51,740 nt of DNA. Source: Citrobacter sp. 18056 (lineage in GTDB: Bacteria > Pseudomonadota > Gammaproteobacteria > Enterobacterales > Enterobacteriaceae). The stretch spans positions 1 through 51,740 of the forward strand of contig CACSJR010000024.1 in the NCBI GenBank assembly GCA_902706235.1. Direction: 5' to 3'. Under the pieces are notes generated by a model, which searched no databases, was not told where the DNA came from, and saw only the letters and a program-made list of their open reading frames with translations. Both the position numbers and the translations under genes were made by a program. This document shows, one piece after another, positions 1-8,632 of the stretch. Numbering within the stretch: position 1 is the stretch's first letter; the number at the start of each line of letters is the position of its first letter.

Positions 1-65
1 CCTGTTCCGTTCTTCCACAGTTCAAAAACAGATGCTTTTTCCTTTGCTGTAAATGTCCGTCTCAT
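1..65 (-). CDS. IS30-family transposase, N-terminus only
   Basis: Reading the minus strand from the ATG at 65-63 gives MRRTFTAKEKASVFELWKNG, which matches the N-terminal helix-turn-helix start of an IS30-family transposase as I recall it. The gene runs off the left edge after 21 codons, so completeness and activity cannot be judged. Identification rests on this short segment, but the sequence is distinctive. Confidence 0.6.
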   Translation of the reverse strand, partial: MRRTFTAKEKASVFELWKNGT

Positions 66-127
66 TCAAAAACCCTCCGCAACTCCATGTTTTCACATGA
101 CGGTTGCGTTGACCAATTGAATCTACA
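1..127 (-). mobile_element. End of an IS30-family insertion sequence (partial)
   Basis: The window opens inside an IS30-family element. A transposase start lies on the minus strand (see next entry). Its upstream sequence, read on the minus strand, begins near position 127 with TGTAGATTCAATTGG, which resembles the end of IS30-like elements as I remember them. The exact terminal inverted repeat cannot be confirmed because the other end is outside the window. The element lies upstream of the sulfatase operon and points away from it. Confidence 0.55.
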
Positions 128-475
128 ACAGCGATCTTGAGGTCAGGCCCTCTGAACAACTCTCATCAATCGGAAATATCAGAGCGCATCATCCTGTAAC
201 CATACTCATCGATGTATTCTGAGCTAATCGAAGCACTTATGAACACCTATATTTAAAAAATACAAATCAAAAATATTAAATACAGAAAGATACTATAACC
301 ATCGCAGAAAAAACATTTCTCACCTTTGGGTATTCACATTTTTAAATAATTCCCGTAGAAATAGACATTCAACCTCAACCAATACTACATATAGAATCTA
401 CTAATGGTATTGACTCCACCAGAATCAAATAGGAGCCCACTACAGGGCATTAATGGCAAGGCGAGGAAAATAAAA
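128..475. other. Intergenic region upstream of the sulfatase gene
   Basis: No credible gene is visible here. The second half (about 240-400) is strongly AT-rich, as expected of an enterobacterial promoter region. An ATG at 404 is in frame with the sulfatase but adds 24 residues that do not look like a signal peptide, and it lacks a good ribosome-binding site. I therefore treat 404-475 as leader. No specific operator or well-spaced sigma-70 promoter could be singled out. Confidence 0.4.
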
Positions 476-2158
476 ATGAGAAAATCGTACAAAGGCATTG
501 GCGTACTGGCATTTGCCGCCGGTTCGTTTTTACCCGCTGTGCATGCTGCAGATCAGAACGCGGCAACACCAAATGACAATACAACAAAGAAGCCCAATAT
601 AATCCTCATTGTGTCCGATGATACAGGTTATGGTGATCTCGGCGTTTATGGTGGGGGTGAAGGCCGCGGGATGCCGACACCTAACCTCGATCGTATGGCC
701 GATGAGGGAATGACCTTTTTTGATTTTTATGGACAGCCGAGTAGTACGCCGGGTCGCGCCGCAATGCAGACCGGACGAATTCCTAACCGCAGTGGTATGA
801 CGACAGTGGCTTTCCAGGGGCAGGGTGGCGGTCTGCCGAAAGAAGAGTGGACATTGGCTTCTGTATTGAAAACGGGTGGCTATAAAACCTTCTTCACCGG
901 GAAATGGCATCTCGGTGAGGCAGACTACGCGCTGCCCAATGCCCAGGGCTATGATGAGATGAAATATGTCGGACTCTATCACCTCAATGCCTATACCTAT
1001 GCCGACCCGAAATGGTTCCCGGATATGGATCCCAAACTGCGGGGGATGTTTGCACGTGTGACCCGTGGAGCCCTCTCAGGCAAAGCCGGCGAAGCACCGC
1101 ATGAAGACTTTAAAATCAATGGTCAGTACGTCAACACCCCTGAAATTGATGGTAAAGAAGGAGTGGTCGGCATTCCGTTCTACGATCGTTATGTCGAGAA
1201 AGCCTCCCTCAATTATCTTGAGGCCAATGCTAAATCTTCAGAACCGTTCTTCATGAGCATCAACTTTATGAAGAATCACCAGCCCAATATGCCGGATCCG
1301 GACTATATCGGTAAATCCATGTCGAAAAGCAAATATGCTGATTCAATGGTGGAGATGGACGCCCGCGTTGGCCACATTATGGACAAACTGCGTGAACTTG
1401 GTCTGGATAAAAACACCCTAGTGGTCTGGACCACGGATAACGGTGCTTGGCAGGATGTTTACCCAGATGCGGGTTATACACCGTTCCGTGGCACCAAAGG
1501 CACCGATCGTGAAGGCGGCAGCCGTGTTCCGGCTATCGCCTGGTGGCCGGGAAAAATCAAAGGCCACAGCCGTAATCACGACATCGTTGGTGGTCTGGAT
1601 CTGATGGCAACATTCGCCTCAGTCGCCGGTATCAACCTCCCAGAGAAAGACCGTGCCGGTCAGTCTATCATCTTTGACAGCTACGACATCTCCCCGGTAC
1701 TGTTCGGCACGGGTAAAGACCCGAGGAAAGAGTGGTTCTACTTTACTGAAAATGAACTGACTCCGGGCGCTGCCCGCGTGGGTCACTACAAAGCCGTGTT
1801 CAATCTGCGTGGTGGTAATGGCGCAACCACTGGTGGCCTGGCGGTCGATTCCAACCTGGGCTGGAAAGGGCCAGAATCCTATGTTGCCACTGTTCCGCAG
1901 ATTTTCGACCTCTGGCAGGATCCGCAGGAACGTTATGATATCTTTATGAATAACTATACCGAACATACCTGGACGCTGGTGACCTTCAATGAATCCATCA
2001 GTAATCTGATGAAGACTTACGTGAAATATCCACCGCGTAAGGCACAGGGCGAGGGGTATTCAGGCCCTATCACGCTGAGTCAGTATGAGCGTTTCAAAAA
2101 TGTTCGTGAACAATTGCAGAAAGAAGGCTTCAAATTAAGTATGCCAACCGGTAACTAA
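476..2158 (+). CDS. Periplasmic Ser-type sulfatase (arylsulfatase family)
   Basis: This is a predicted sulfuric-ester hydrolase of the alkaline-phosphatase-like superfamily, 560 residues as a precursor. The start at 476 is chosen because GAGG lies 9 bp upstream and the first ~25 residues form a signal peptide ending in AVHA. Residues 48-49 (DD in IVSDDTGYGD) are the usual N-terminal metal ligands. The signature at residues 90-94 is S-T-P-G-R, so the residue converted to formylglycine is Ser90, not Cys. Ser-type enzymes need an anaerobic sulfatase-maturating enzyme, and exactly such a gene follows 77 bp downstream. Further motifs (GKWHLG, TDNGAW) fit the family. The substrate is not deducible; aryl sulfates are one option. 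Length is normal and the frame intact. It resembles E. coli AslA in type, but I do not claim orthology. Confidence 0.9.
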   Translation: MRKSYKGIGVLAFAAGSFLPAVHAADQNAATPNDNTTKKPNIILIVSDDTGYGDLGVYGGGEGRGMPTPNLDRMADEGMTFFDFYGQPSSTPGRAAMQTGRIPNRSGMTTVAFQGQGGGLPKEEWTLASVLKTGGYKTFFTGKWHLGEADYALPNAQGYDEMKYVGLYHLNAYTYADPKWFPDMDPKLRGMFARVTRGALSGKAGEAPHEDFKINGQYVNTPEIDGKEGVVGIPFYDRYVEKASLNYLEANAKSSEPFFMSINFMKNHQPNMPDPDYIGKSMSKSKYADSMVEMDARVGHIMDKLRELGLDKNTLVVWTTDNGAWQDVYPDAGYTPFRGTKGTDREGGSRVPAIAWWPGKIKGHSRNHDIVGGLDLMATFASVAGINLPEKDRAGQSIIFDSYDISPVLFGTGKDPRKEWFYFTENELTPGAARVGHYKAVFNLRGGNGATTGGLAVDSNLGWKGPESYVATVPQIFDLWQDPQERYDIFMNNYTEHTWTLVTFNESISNLMKTYVKYPPRKAQGEGYSGPITLSQYERFKNVREQLQKEGFKLSMPTGN

Positions 2159-2235
2159 GTCAAACGCTGGCCCGATACACCTAACCGGGCCAGCACTGAA
2201 TGCGTATCGCACACGTCAATGCAGGGCTCAGGTCT

Positions 2236-3513
2236 ATGAAAAAAAGCACCACTATCCCGCTTACACCCCTTCAGAATCAGGGTAAATACCTGCCTGCGTA
2301 TAAGCGCCGTTACCATGTTATGACCAAACCCAGCGGCTCGGCCTGTAATCTTGACTGCAATTACTGCTTCTACCTGCATAAAGAGCAACTACTGAATCAG
2401 TCACGTGATAGAGGGATGAGCGATACAGTGCTGGAAAACTTTGTTCGCCAGTACATTCAGGGCCAGGATGGCGAAGAGATTATCTTCTCCTGGCAAGGTG
2501 GCGAACCTACGCTGATAGGACTGGAATTTTTCGAAAAAGTCGTGGCTTTACAGAAAAAATATCAGCCAAAACATCAACGCATTGAAAACGATTTGCAAAC
2601 CAACGGCGTGCTGATTAATGACAAATGGGCGGCATTTCTGAAAAAACATCATTTTCTAGTGGGAATATCCATTGATGGCCCACGGGAGATCCATGACCGT
2701 TTTCGTGTCACCCGCAGCGGCAAACCTACGTTCGATAAAGTGATGGCCGGTATTGATGCCCTGAAGCGCCATCAAGTTTCCTTCAATGCCCTTGCCGTGG
2801 TGAACCGGGTCAATGCCCGATTTCCCCGTGAAGTCTACCGTTTTCTTACCCGTGAACTGGGTGCAACCTATATTCAGTTCACCCCCTGCGTAGAAGCAAT
2901 GGAATTTAAAACCACTGCGCCGCAATTCTGGAATGAAGACAGCATCCCGGTTACCGGCTCGCGGAGGGCAAAGCCCGGCGCTCTTGATTCGATTGTGACC
3001 GACTGGTCCGTTGATCCGGAAGACTGGGGACACTTTCTGACAGAAGCATTTGATGAATGGCTTACCCACGACTTGGGCCGCGTGCAAGTGAATCTTTTCG
3101 AAACCGCCGTCGTGCAGACAATGGGGCTGCCTTCGCAGCTCTGTATCACTGCGCCATTCTGTGGAAAGGCGCTGGCGATGGAGAAGAATGGCGATGTTTA
3201 TTCCTGCGATCACTATGTCTATCCGGAATACAAACTCGGCAATATCCGGCATAATAAGTTGTCAGACATGGTGTTTTCGGAAAGACAGAAAGTGTTCGGC
3301 ATGGAGAAGAAAGCATCCTTGCCCGCCTATTGTAAGGCCTGCCCACATCTGAATTTGTGCTGGGGAGAATGCCCGAAGAATCGAATCGTTCGCTCACCTG
3401 ACGGTGAAGAAGGACTGAATTATCTCTGTCCGGGATTCAGACATTTTTATGCGAGAGTCATACCCGCGCTGGAAAGAATAGCCGCCTTGCTGAAGCCATT
3501 GCCAGACCGTTAA
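2236..3513 (+). CDS. Anaerobic sulfatase-maturating radical SAM enzyme (AslB/anSME family)
   Basis: This radical SAM enzyme oxidises the sulfatase active-site Ser to C-alpha-formylglycine. Residues 37, 41 and 44 form the C-x3-C-x2-C cluster motif (CNLDCNYC) that binds the SAM-cleaving [4Fe-4S] cluster. The C-terminal third carries a Cys-rich SPASM region with CGKALAMEKNGDVYSCDHY followed by CKACPHLNLCWGECPKN, which in this family ligates two auxiliary clusters. The start at 2236 (MKKSTT) is preferred over the ATG at 2200, which adds 12 poorly conserved residues; GCAGGG and CAGG lie upstream. At 425 residues it is close to E. coli AslB. It sits directly behind its presumed client and is probably co-transcribed with it. 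Confidence 0.92.
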   Translation: MKKSTTIPLTPLQNQGKYLPAYKRRYHVMTKPSGSACNLDCNYCFYLHKEQLLNQSRDRGMSDTVLENFVRQYIQGQDGEEIIFSWQGGEPTLIGLEFFEKVVALQKKYQPKHQRIENDLQTNGVLINDKWAAFLKKHHFLVGISIDGPREIHDRFRVTRSGKPTFDKVMAGIDALKRHQVSFNALAVVNRVNARFPREVYRFLTRELGATYIQFTPCVEAMEFKTTAPQFWNEDSIPVTGSRRAKPGALDSIVTDWSVDPEDWGHFLTEAFDEWLTHDLGRVQVNLFETAVVQTMGLPSQLCITAPFCGKALAMEKNGDVYSCDHYVYPEYKLGNIRHNKLSDMVFSERQKVFGMEKKASLPAYCKACPHLNLCWGECPKNRIVRSPDGEEGLNYLCPGFRHFYARVIPALERIAALLKPLPDR

Positions 3514-3550
3514 CAGGACAAACCAGATCTACCCTGCTCCTGATGCAGAA

Positions 3551-3590
3551 GCACAGCTCTATCCCCCAGTAAAGGGACGCAGAGCTGTGC
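3551..3590. repeat. 10-bp perfect inverted repeat downstream of the maturase gene
   Basis: GCACAGCTCT at 3551-3560 is exactly complementary to AGAGCTGTGC at 3581-3590, with a 20-nt loop. It lies about 40 bp after the maturase stop codon, so it could fold at the 3' end of the sulfatase operon mRNA. There is no T-run after it, so it is not a classical intrinsic terminator. It is just outside the IS66 left end. Confidence 0.5.
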
Positions 3591-3725
3591 CTGCGGGCAT
3601 TGTGAAACATTCCAGCGACAGACCCCTCTCTGTGTAAGCGTACAGCGTGAACCGTCTGGTCATAATCTGATTCATCCGACAAAGTGGTGTCCACCAAATA
3701 AGTAGTGGGAACCAAAGTGTCAGAT

Positions 3726-4106
3726 ATGCAGAAAAATGTGACTCCCGGAAGGCGTAAGGGCTGCCCTAATTATTCTCCTGCGTTTAAGCAGCAGCTTGTT
3801 GCGGCCTCCTGCGAACCCGGCATCTCCATCTCAAAACTGGCGCTCGAAAATGGCATTAACGCCAATCTGTTGTTCAAATGGCGCCAACAATGGCGCGAGG
3901 GAAAGCTGCTATTACCTTCCTCAGAGAGTCCTCTGCTACTCCCTGTGACTCTCGATGCCACCTCCGTACAGCCAGAACTAACCGCTGAAGGCCCGGAGGC
4001 TCTCAGTATCAGCTGTGAGGTAACGTTCCGGCACGGGACGCTTCGCCTCAACGGCACTGTCAGCGAAAAGCTCCTGACTCTGCTGATACAGGAACTGAAG
4101 CGATGA
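3726..4106 (+). CDS. tnpA: IS66 TnpA (helix-turn-helix accessory protein)
   Basis: The product is 126 residues from the ATG at 3726 (MQKNVTPGRRKGC). GTG codons at 3705 and 3717 are alternative in-frame starts. The N-terminal half has the helix-turn-helix of IS66 OrfA (FKQQLVAAS, ISISKLALENGINANLLFKW). This accessory protein is needed for IS66 transposition. Its stop overlaps the tnpB start in ATGA at 4103-4106, the translational coupling typical of the family. The frame appears intact. Confidence 0.85.
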   Translation: MQKNVTPGRRKGCPNYSPAFKQQLVAASCEPGISISKLALENGINANLLFKWRQQWREGKLLLPSSESPLLLPVTLDATSVQPELTAEGPEALSISCEVTFRHGTLRLNGTVSEKLLTLLIQELKR

Positions 4107-4450
4107 TCCCGTTACCTTCCGGGACCAGGATCTGGCTGGTTGCCGGTATCACCGACATGCGCAACGGCTTCAATGGTCTCGCCGCAAAGGTGCAGACGAC
4201 GCTGAAAGATGACTCAATGTCCGGCCACGTCTTCATCTTCCGGGGACGCAACGGCAGTCAGGTAAAACTGCTCTGGTCCACTGGCGACGGACTGTGTCTA
4301 CTGACCAAACGGCTGGAGCGCGGCCGCTTCGCCTGGCCGTCAGCCCGCGATGGCAAAGTGTTCCTGACGCCCGCGTAGCTGGCAATGCTGATGGAAGGTA
4401 TCGACTGGAGGCAGCCTAAACGGTTGCTGACATCCCTGACCATGCTGTAG
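4103..4450 (+). pseudogene. tnpB: IS66 TnpB with premature amber stop
   Basis: The IS66 Orf2 reading frame starts at 4103 (MIPLPSGTRIWLVAG) and is normal for 91 residues up to FLTPA. It is then interrupted by TAG at 4376-4378. Directly after the stop the same frame continues with LAMLMEGIDWRQPKRLLTSL and ends at 4448-4450, which is the expected TnpB C-terminus. A single CAG-to-TAG change explains this. The truncated protein lacks the last 24 residues and is probably non-functional, unless an amber suppressor is present. Confidence 0.85.
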
Positions 4451-4499
4451 GCCTCTTTATCCTGGTTGTCGCAGAATAAGCCCGGTAAAATGCGGGCTT

Positions 4500-5795
4500 A
4501 TGAACGACACCTCTTCTGACGACATCCCTCTGCTGAAACAACGCCTGGCTGAACAGGAAGCGTTGATCCACGGCCTGCAGGAAAAGCTGAGCAACCGGGA
4601 GCGCGAAATAGACTATCTGCAGGCGCAACTGGATAAGCTTCGCCGGATGAACTTCGGCAGTCGTTCCGAAAAGGTCTCCCGCCGTATCGCACAGATGGAA
4701 ACCGACCTGAACCGGCTGCAGAAGGAAAGTGATACGCTGACCGGTCGGGTGGATGACCCGAAAGTGCAGCGCCCGCTGCGTCAGACCCGCACCCGTAAAC
4801 CGTTCCCCGAATCACTCCCCCGCGATGAAAAGCGGTTGCTGCCGGCAGAGGTATACTGCCCGGACTGCGGCGGTGTACTGAGCTATCTGGGCGAAGATAC
4901 CACCGAACAGCTGGAACTGATGCGCCGCGCCTTCCGGGTTATCCGGACTGTACGTGAAAAGCATGCCTGTACTCAGTGCGATGCCATCGTGCAGGCCCCC
5001 GCGCCTTCGCGGCCCATCGAGCGGGGTATAGCAGGACCCGGGCTGCTCGCCCGGGTCCTGACCTCAAAGTATGCAGAGCACACGCCGCTGTACCGTCAGT
5101 CGGAAATATACGGTCGCCAGGGTGTGGACCTGAGCCGTTCACTGCTGTCGGGCTGGGTGGATGCATGCTGCCGGCTGCTGTCACCGCTGGAAGAGGCGCT
5201 TCAGGACTATGTCCTGACCGATGGTAAACTCCATGCCGATGATACCCCGGTGCAGGTGCTGTTGCCGGGTAATAAGAAGACGAAGACCGGGCGGTTGTGG
5301 ACATACGTTCGTGATGACCGCAACGCCGGGTCAGCGCTGGCACCGGCCGTGTGGTTCGCCTATAGCCCGGACAGAAAAGGCATCCACCCGCAGACCCATC
5401 TTGCGGAGTTCAGTGGTGTGCTGCAGGCGGATGCATACGCCGGGTTCAACGAGCTGTACCGCAATGGCCGGATAATGGAAGCCGCCTGCTGGGCTCACGC
5501 CCGCCGTAAAATCCACGATGTGCATGTCCGAACGCCATCGGCGCTGACGAAAGCGTTCGCATACGCCCTGAACCAGTGGCCGGCCCTGACGTACTATACA
5601 GAAGATGGCTGGGCGGAAGCAGATAACAACATCGCTGAAAATGCCCTGCGGATGGTCAGCCTGATCGGGACGTGCAGACTGAACGATGTGGATCCAGAAA
5701 GCTACCTTCGCCATGTGCTTGACGTCATAGCTGACTGGCCGGTCAATCGGGTGAGTGAACTGCTCCCCTGGCGCGTAGAACTGCCAACTGAATAA
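4500..5795 (+). pseudogene. tnpC: IS66 TnpC transposase with two in-frame internal deletions
   Basis: The 431-codon frame encodes an IS66 transposase with an N-terminal coiled coil (about residues 8-75), a zinc-finger-like region (YCPDCGG and HACTQCDA, about 118-165) and the DDE region. Compared with the usual ~515 residues, two blocks are missing. About 60 residues are gone at the join [16 protein letters not shown] (near 5550). About 25 are gone at [14 protein letters not shown] (near 5664), where the conserved GRKNYLFFGS block should stand. The total (~85 codons) equals the shortfall in element length. The Glu in NNIAENALR is retained. Both losses keep the frame, so the gene looks open although the fold is broken. 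Confidence 0.8.
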
Positions 5796-5863
5796 CACAT
5801 CCCCGTCAATACGGTTCTCGCTGGACGCTTACCTCTCTGCTGACCAAAAGAAGCGAGAAAATA

Positions 5864-6523
5864 TTAATGAGCCATCAGCTCCATTCCGCCATTGATAACA
5901 AATTGAACCCCCATACACACCAGTAAAAATCCCATCAAACGTGAAATGGCTTCAATTCCACTTTGGCCCAGCATGCGCATAATCGCACCTGAACTTCTTA
6001 GCGCCCCCCATACCAGTAAAGAAACGAGAGCAAAGGTAATGAGTGGGGAAATCCAGATCACCCATGTAGGAAACCCGATATCCTGTTTCATTGTTGTCGC
6101 GGTACTGATAATAACGGCGATAGTCCCAGGGCCTGCTGTTGTCGGCATGGCCAGTGGAACAAAAGCAATGCTGGCTCCGCTATTCTCTTCAATTTCCTTC
6201 GACTTGCATATGGATTCGTTTGATTCATAAATTTTTTGTTGCGCGAATAACATGCGAAAACCGATAAATGAGACGATCAGGCCTCCAGCAATACGTAGTC
6301 CTGGAATTGAAATACCGAATGTATTCATCACTAGATGCCCGCCATAGTAGGCCACAACCATAATGAGAAAGACGTAAAGCGCCGCCATTTTCGACTGCTG
6401 ATAACGCTCGGAGATACTCATATTGGCTGACAAACCGAGGAAAACAGCAACAGTGATAAGTGGATTTGCCAGAGGAAGAAGCACGGCAAGACCAAAACCA
6501 ACAGCTTTAAAAAGATCGAGCAT
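5864..6523 (-). CDS. MarC-family integral inner-membrane protein
   Basis: The 219-residue protein has six predicted membrane spans. Stretches such as LLPLANPL near residue 17, [20 protein letters not shown] near 70-90 and [11 protein letters not shown] near 123 closely match MarC of enterobacteria (about 220 residues). The start at 6523 (MLDLFK) is chosen over an upstream in-frame start at 6571 because it gives the family's normal N-terminus and has GGTGG upstream. The physiological function of MarC proteins is not firmly established, and they are annotated as NAAT-family transporters. The gene is divergent from the RidA-like gene across a ~500-bp region. It is probably a paralogue rather than the marRAB-linked copy, since no mar genes are here. 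Confidence 0.88.
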   Translation of the reverse strand: MLDLFKAVGFGLAVLLPLANPLITVAVFLGLSANMSISERYQQSKMAALYVFLIMVVAYYGGHLVMNTFGISIPGLRIAGGLIVSFIGFRMLFAQQKIYESNESICKSKEIEENSGASIAFVPLAMPTTAGPGTIAVIISTATTMKQDIGFPTWVIWISPLITFALVSLLVWGALRSSGAIMRMLGQSGIEAISRLMGFLLVCMGVQFVINGGMELMAH

Positions 6524-7020
6524 TAGTTTCCACCCCAACAATACATTGCAATAATTAACTACTATAATCATGCATCACATAATGATTAAATGCGCCAGTA
6601 CATTGAATGACTTGGAATTCAACACACCCTTGGTCTTGGTAATTAGCGTTGAATATCAGGTATCATTTTCGTGAAAATAACATCATGATAACACCATGTA
6701 AATACAGATTTTTTAAAATAACAACTCCACATATTCACGCAAAAGAAGCAACTTAATATTTTTGCATGCAGCACAGTCCGAATAAACACGGAGACTATAA
6801 AATTTACTTTTCAAATTATAAAAAAATACCCCACCCCTTCGAAAAACGATATCACACCGCATTTACATTCCATTCCATATCCGCTAGTCTGAATTTGCAA
6901 GTGTCTTATTCTGGAAATTTTTATTTCGGCAAAGTTAACTAGTGACAAAGAAAGTCCCGAAATACTACCCTGATAAATTGATCGCAAGACGTCTGAAAAA
7001 AAATAGACGCAGGAGAGCAT
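6524..7020. promoter_or_regulatory. Divergent promoter region between the MarC-like and RidA-like genes
   Basis: This 497-bp stretch holds no gene but must carry promoters for both flanking units. It is AT-rich with a conspicuous C-tract, ATACCCCACCCCTTC at 6826-6840. Similar C-tracts lie upstream of other units in this island (13971-13989 and 16081-16087). The RidA-like start is preceded by AGGAGA at about 7011-7016, a strong ribosome-binding site. No certain sigma-70 boxes were assigned. Confidence 0.4.
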
Positions 7021-7371
7021 ATGACAGTCAAACGTATTGATAGCAGTCCAAGGATGAGTCAGGCATCTCAGCATGGGAACTTGGTTGTTTTATCCGGACA
7101 GGTTTCTGTAGGTAAGAGCGTCGCTGAACAGGCCAGGAATTTGTTCGCCAGCATTGACGAACTCCTGATGAAAGCCGGTACGACAAAATCAAATATTATT
7201 TATGCCAATATTTTCCTGACTGACATGAACGATTACGATACGTTTAATTCAGAGTGGGATAAATGGGTCGATGCGGAGCATCAGCAATCCCCTTCCCGCT
7301 CAGCAATCCAGGTTGTTCGTTTGGCAAAGCCAGAATGGCTGGTTGAAGTTCAGGTTATCGTTGGCCTTTAA
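7021..7371 (+). CDS. RidA/YjgF-family protein
   Basis: The 116-residue protein is of RidA (YER057c/UK114) type. Family landmarks are LVVLSGQVSVGKSVAEQARNL near residues 21-41 and SRSAIQVVRLAKPEWLVEV at 92-110. Arg93 corresponds to the Arg that in RidA contacts the carboxylate of enamine/imine substrates and is needed for 2-aminoacrylate deaminase activity, so catalysis is plausible. RidA trimers act in the cytosol and protect PLP enzymes. Some members are chaperones activated by N-chlorination. The gene forms a two-gene unit with the cupin 37 bp downstream. It diverges from canonical RidA, so its substrate is unknown. Confidence 0.88.
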   Translation: MTVKRIDSSPRMSQASQHGNLVVLSGQVSVGKSVAEQARNLFASIDELLMKAGTTKSNIIYANIFLTDMNDYDTFNSEWDKWVDAEHQQSPSRSAIQVVRLAKPEWLVEVQVIVGL

Positions 7372-7408
7372 TCAACGTTCATACAACACACAATAAGGAA
7401 AGCATTCT

Positions 7409-7816
7409 ATGCAAAATGAAACTTATCCGAAAGAAACGATCGCGTTGAATGATGATGAAATATCAACTGAACTTGCAGCGATTTACATCCCGGATATTGT
7501 CATTCCCGAAGGGGGTATGCCTCTTCTTGAAAGGCGTATGCGTTGCCGCATTCTGGAGTGTCATCCGGGGAAAATTATCGCACTTCACTCACATAAGAAT
7601 CGTCCGGCACTACTGTATGTCCTGCAGGGATCAGGTGAGGAGCACAGCAACCAATTCAGTGAGGCACGCATCTGGAAGGAGGGCGATTGCTTTGCAGAAT
7701 TTAACGATACGGAGCATTGGATTAAAAACCGTTCAGACGTGATCCCATTACGTGTTCTGACGTTTGATTTGATTGATGACGGCCCTGCCCCACAAAAATG
7801 TGACAGCGGTTGCTAG
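7409..7816 (+). CDS. Small single-domain cupin
   Basis: The 135-residue cytosolic-looking protein has one cupin barrel. The first cupin motif is the segment LHSHKNRPALLYVLQG at 59-74, giving His60 and His62 as likely metal ligands. His103 in FNDTEHW is the likely second-motif ligand. It has no signal peptide. Its core (LHSHxNRPA and TFDLIDDG at 118-125) is clearly shared with the first half of the exported double-cupin at 14959-15834, so the two are paralogues. It is probably co-transcribed with the RidA-like gene and followed by a good terminator. No enzymatic activity can be assigned. Confidence 0.8.
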   Translation: MQNETYPKETIALNDDEISTELAAIYIPDIVIPEGGMPLLERRMRCRILECHPGKIIALHSHKNRPALLYVLQGSGEEHSNQFSEARIWKEGDCFAEFNDTEHWIKNRSDVIPLRVLTFDLIDDGPAPQKCDSGC

Positions 7817-7857
7817 TTGCTACTCAGCTTTGGTAATAAGCGTTATCTCGTTTCCCA

Positions 7858-7895
7858 TGATGCGGCCTAATGGTATTCAGGCTGCATCAGTTTTT
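7858..7895 (+). terminator. Intrinsic terminator of the ridA-cupin unit
   Basis: TGATGCGGCCT (7858-7868) pairs with AGGCTGCATCA (7879-7889) over 11 positions with one G-U pair and a 10-nt loop. It is followed by GTTTTT. It lies 42 bp after the cupin stop codon and has all the features of a rho-independent terminator. Confidence 0.8.
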
Positions 7896-7922
7896 ACATC
7901 ACTTTCTGACTCCGCTATCAGC

Positions 7923-7966
7923 ATACCCTCACATCCCCTCACATCCCCTCACATCCCCTCATATCC
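7923..7966. repeat. 10-bp tandem repeat (about four units)
   Basis: The unit ACATCCCCTC is repeated exactly three times at 7931-7940, 7941-7950 and 7951-7960. It is flanked by degenerate partial units (ATACCCTC before, ATATCC after). It lies in the gap between the cupin gene and the DUF1471 gene, after the terminator. Such short direct repeats can vary in number by slippage. No spacers or palindromes are present, so this is not CRISPR. Confidence 0.85.
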
Positions 7967-8045
7967 AGTGATATAGCCCTCAAATAAGATACTGAAATAT
8001 AACATCGTGACATGCTTCAATATTTCCCCCGCATCAAGTGGCCCC

Positions 8046-8064
8046 CCCTCCAGAGGAGGGTTTT
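8046..8064 (+). terminator. Short GC-rich hairpin followed by T-run
   Basis: CCCTCC (8046-8051), a 3-nt loop and GGAGGG (8055-8060) form a tight hairpin followed by TTTT. This is the form of an intrinsic terminator. It lies about 300 bp before the DUF1471 gene, so it would insulate that gene from upstream readthrough. No gene between 7817 and 8365 is visible; the rest of the gap is AT-rich promoter-like sequence. Confidence 0.5.
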
Positions 8065-8365
8065 ATGAAAAAACAAATAAAAATGTGACCTAAATCTTTT
8101 CTTCAAATAACAACGTACACTATTTAAATTAATTAAACATACATTAAAATCAGGAAAAACAAACATAACCATGTTGAAACGCAAACGGTTCCACTGTGAA
8201 TGCCCTCATTTCAAAACAATATACTACTTTATAGACAGTTACTCCTATGCACCTCAACCGTTTGATAATCAAGTCATTGAATAATGAATATGCATAGGCT
8301 AGCCTCTCATTGTTCTTTATTCAGGACAACATTCACTTACTATTTACTAAAAGGATTGCTCTGAT

Positions 8366-8632
8366 ATGAAAAAAACAATGTGCACACTTATCCTTATGAC
8401 ATTAAGCTTCAGCTCATTTGCCGCAACTGAAATCCGTACCTCTGAGATGGCCAATATGAAAGAAAAAATTGGTGAAATCTCTGTTGACGTCGAAGATGGC
8501 ACACTCGATGAAGCCATTGCTCAGTTATCCAAAAAAGCCGATGAAAAAGGTGCTAACTATTATCACATTACGTCAGCTGGCATGGAAGGTATGGGTGCTG
8601 ACGTGCGTGCAACAGCTGAAATTTATAAATAA
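8366..8632 (+). CDS. Periplasmic YdgH/BhsA/McbA-like (DUF1471) protein
   Basis: The 88-residue protein has a clear signal peptide (MKKTMCTLILMTLSFSSFAA) and one DUF1471 domain. Typical family phrases are KIGEISVDV, TLDEAIAQLSKKADEKGANY and YHITSAGMEG. These small periplasmic proteins are widespread in Enterobacteriaceae and tied to stress resistance and biofilm (BhsA, McbA), though molecular roles are uncertain. AAAGGAT upstream gives a good ribosome-binding site. A second family member is encoded at 18162-18584. The gene lies 132 bp ahead of the DUF4331 gene on the same strand. Confidence 0.88.
   Translation: MKKTMCTLILMTLSFSSFAATEIRTSEMANMKEKIGEISVDVEDGTLDEAIAQLSKKADEKGANYYHITSAGMEGMGADVRATAEIYK

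Larger units (their letters stand above)
3634..5832 (+). mobile_element. IS66-family insertion sequence, decayed
   Basis: The left end starts GTAAGCGTACAGCGTGAACC and the right end, read inwards, starts GTAAGCGTCCAGCGAGAACC. These are imperfect terminal inverted repeats with two differences in 20. The flanks carry ctctctgt (3626-3633) and ctctctgc (5833-5840), an 8-bp target duplication matching at 7 of 8 positions, as expected for IS66. The element holds the tnpA-tnpB-tnpC set. It is 2199 bp, about 250 bp shorter than the ~2.45 kb I expect for this group. The shortfall is explained by internal deletions in tnpC. tnpB also carries a nonsense codon, so the copy is presumably dead. Confidence 0.9.

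Noticed and set aside
530..982. Long open frame on the minus strand inside the sulfatase gene
   Set aside because: It is antisense to a clearly conserved sulfatase frame, has no family resemblance and no start signal. Similar antisense frames throughout the T6SS genes were dropped for the same reason.
7923..7966. Possible CRISPR array
   Set aside because: The repeat unit is only 10 bp, units are directly adjacent without spacers, and there are no cas genes.
7773..7976. 67-codon plus-strand frame spanning the cupin end and tandem repeat
   Set aside because: It overlaps the cupin gene end, runs through the terminator and the tandem repeat, and has low-complexity sequence, so it is not a gene.
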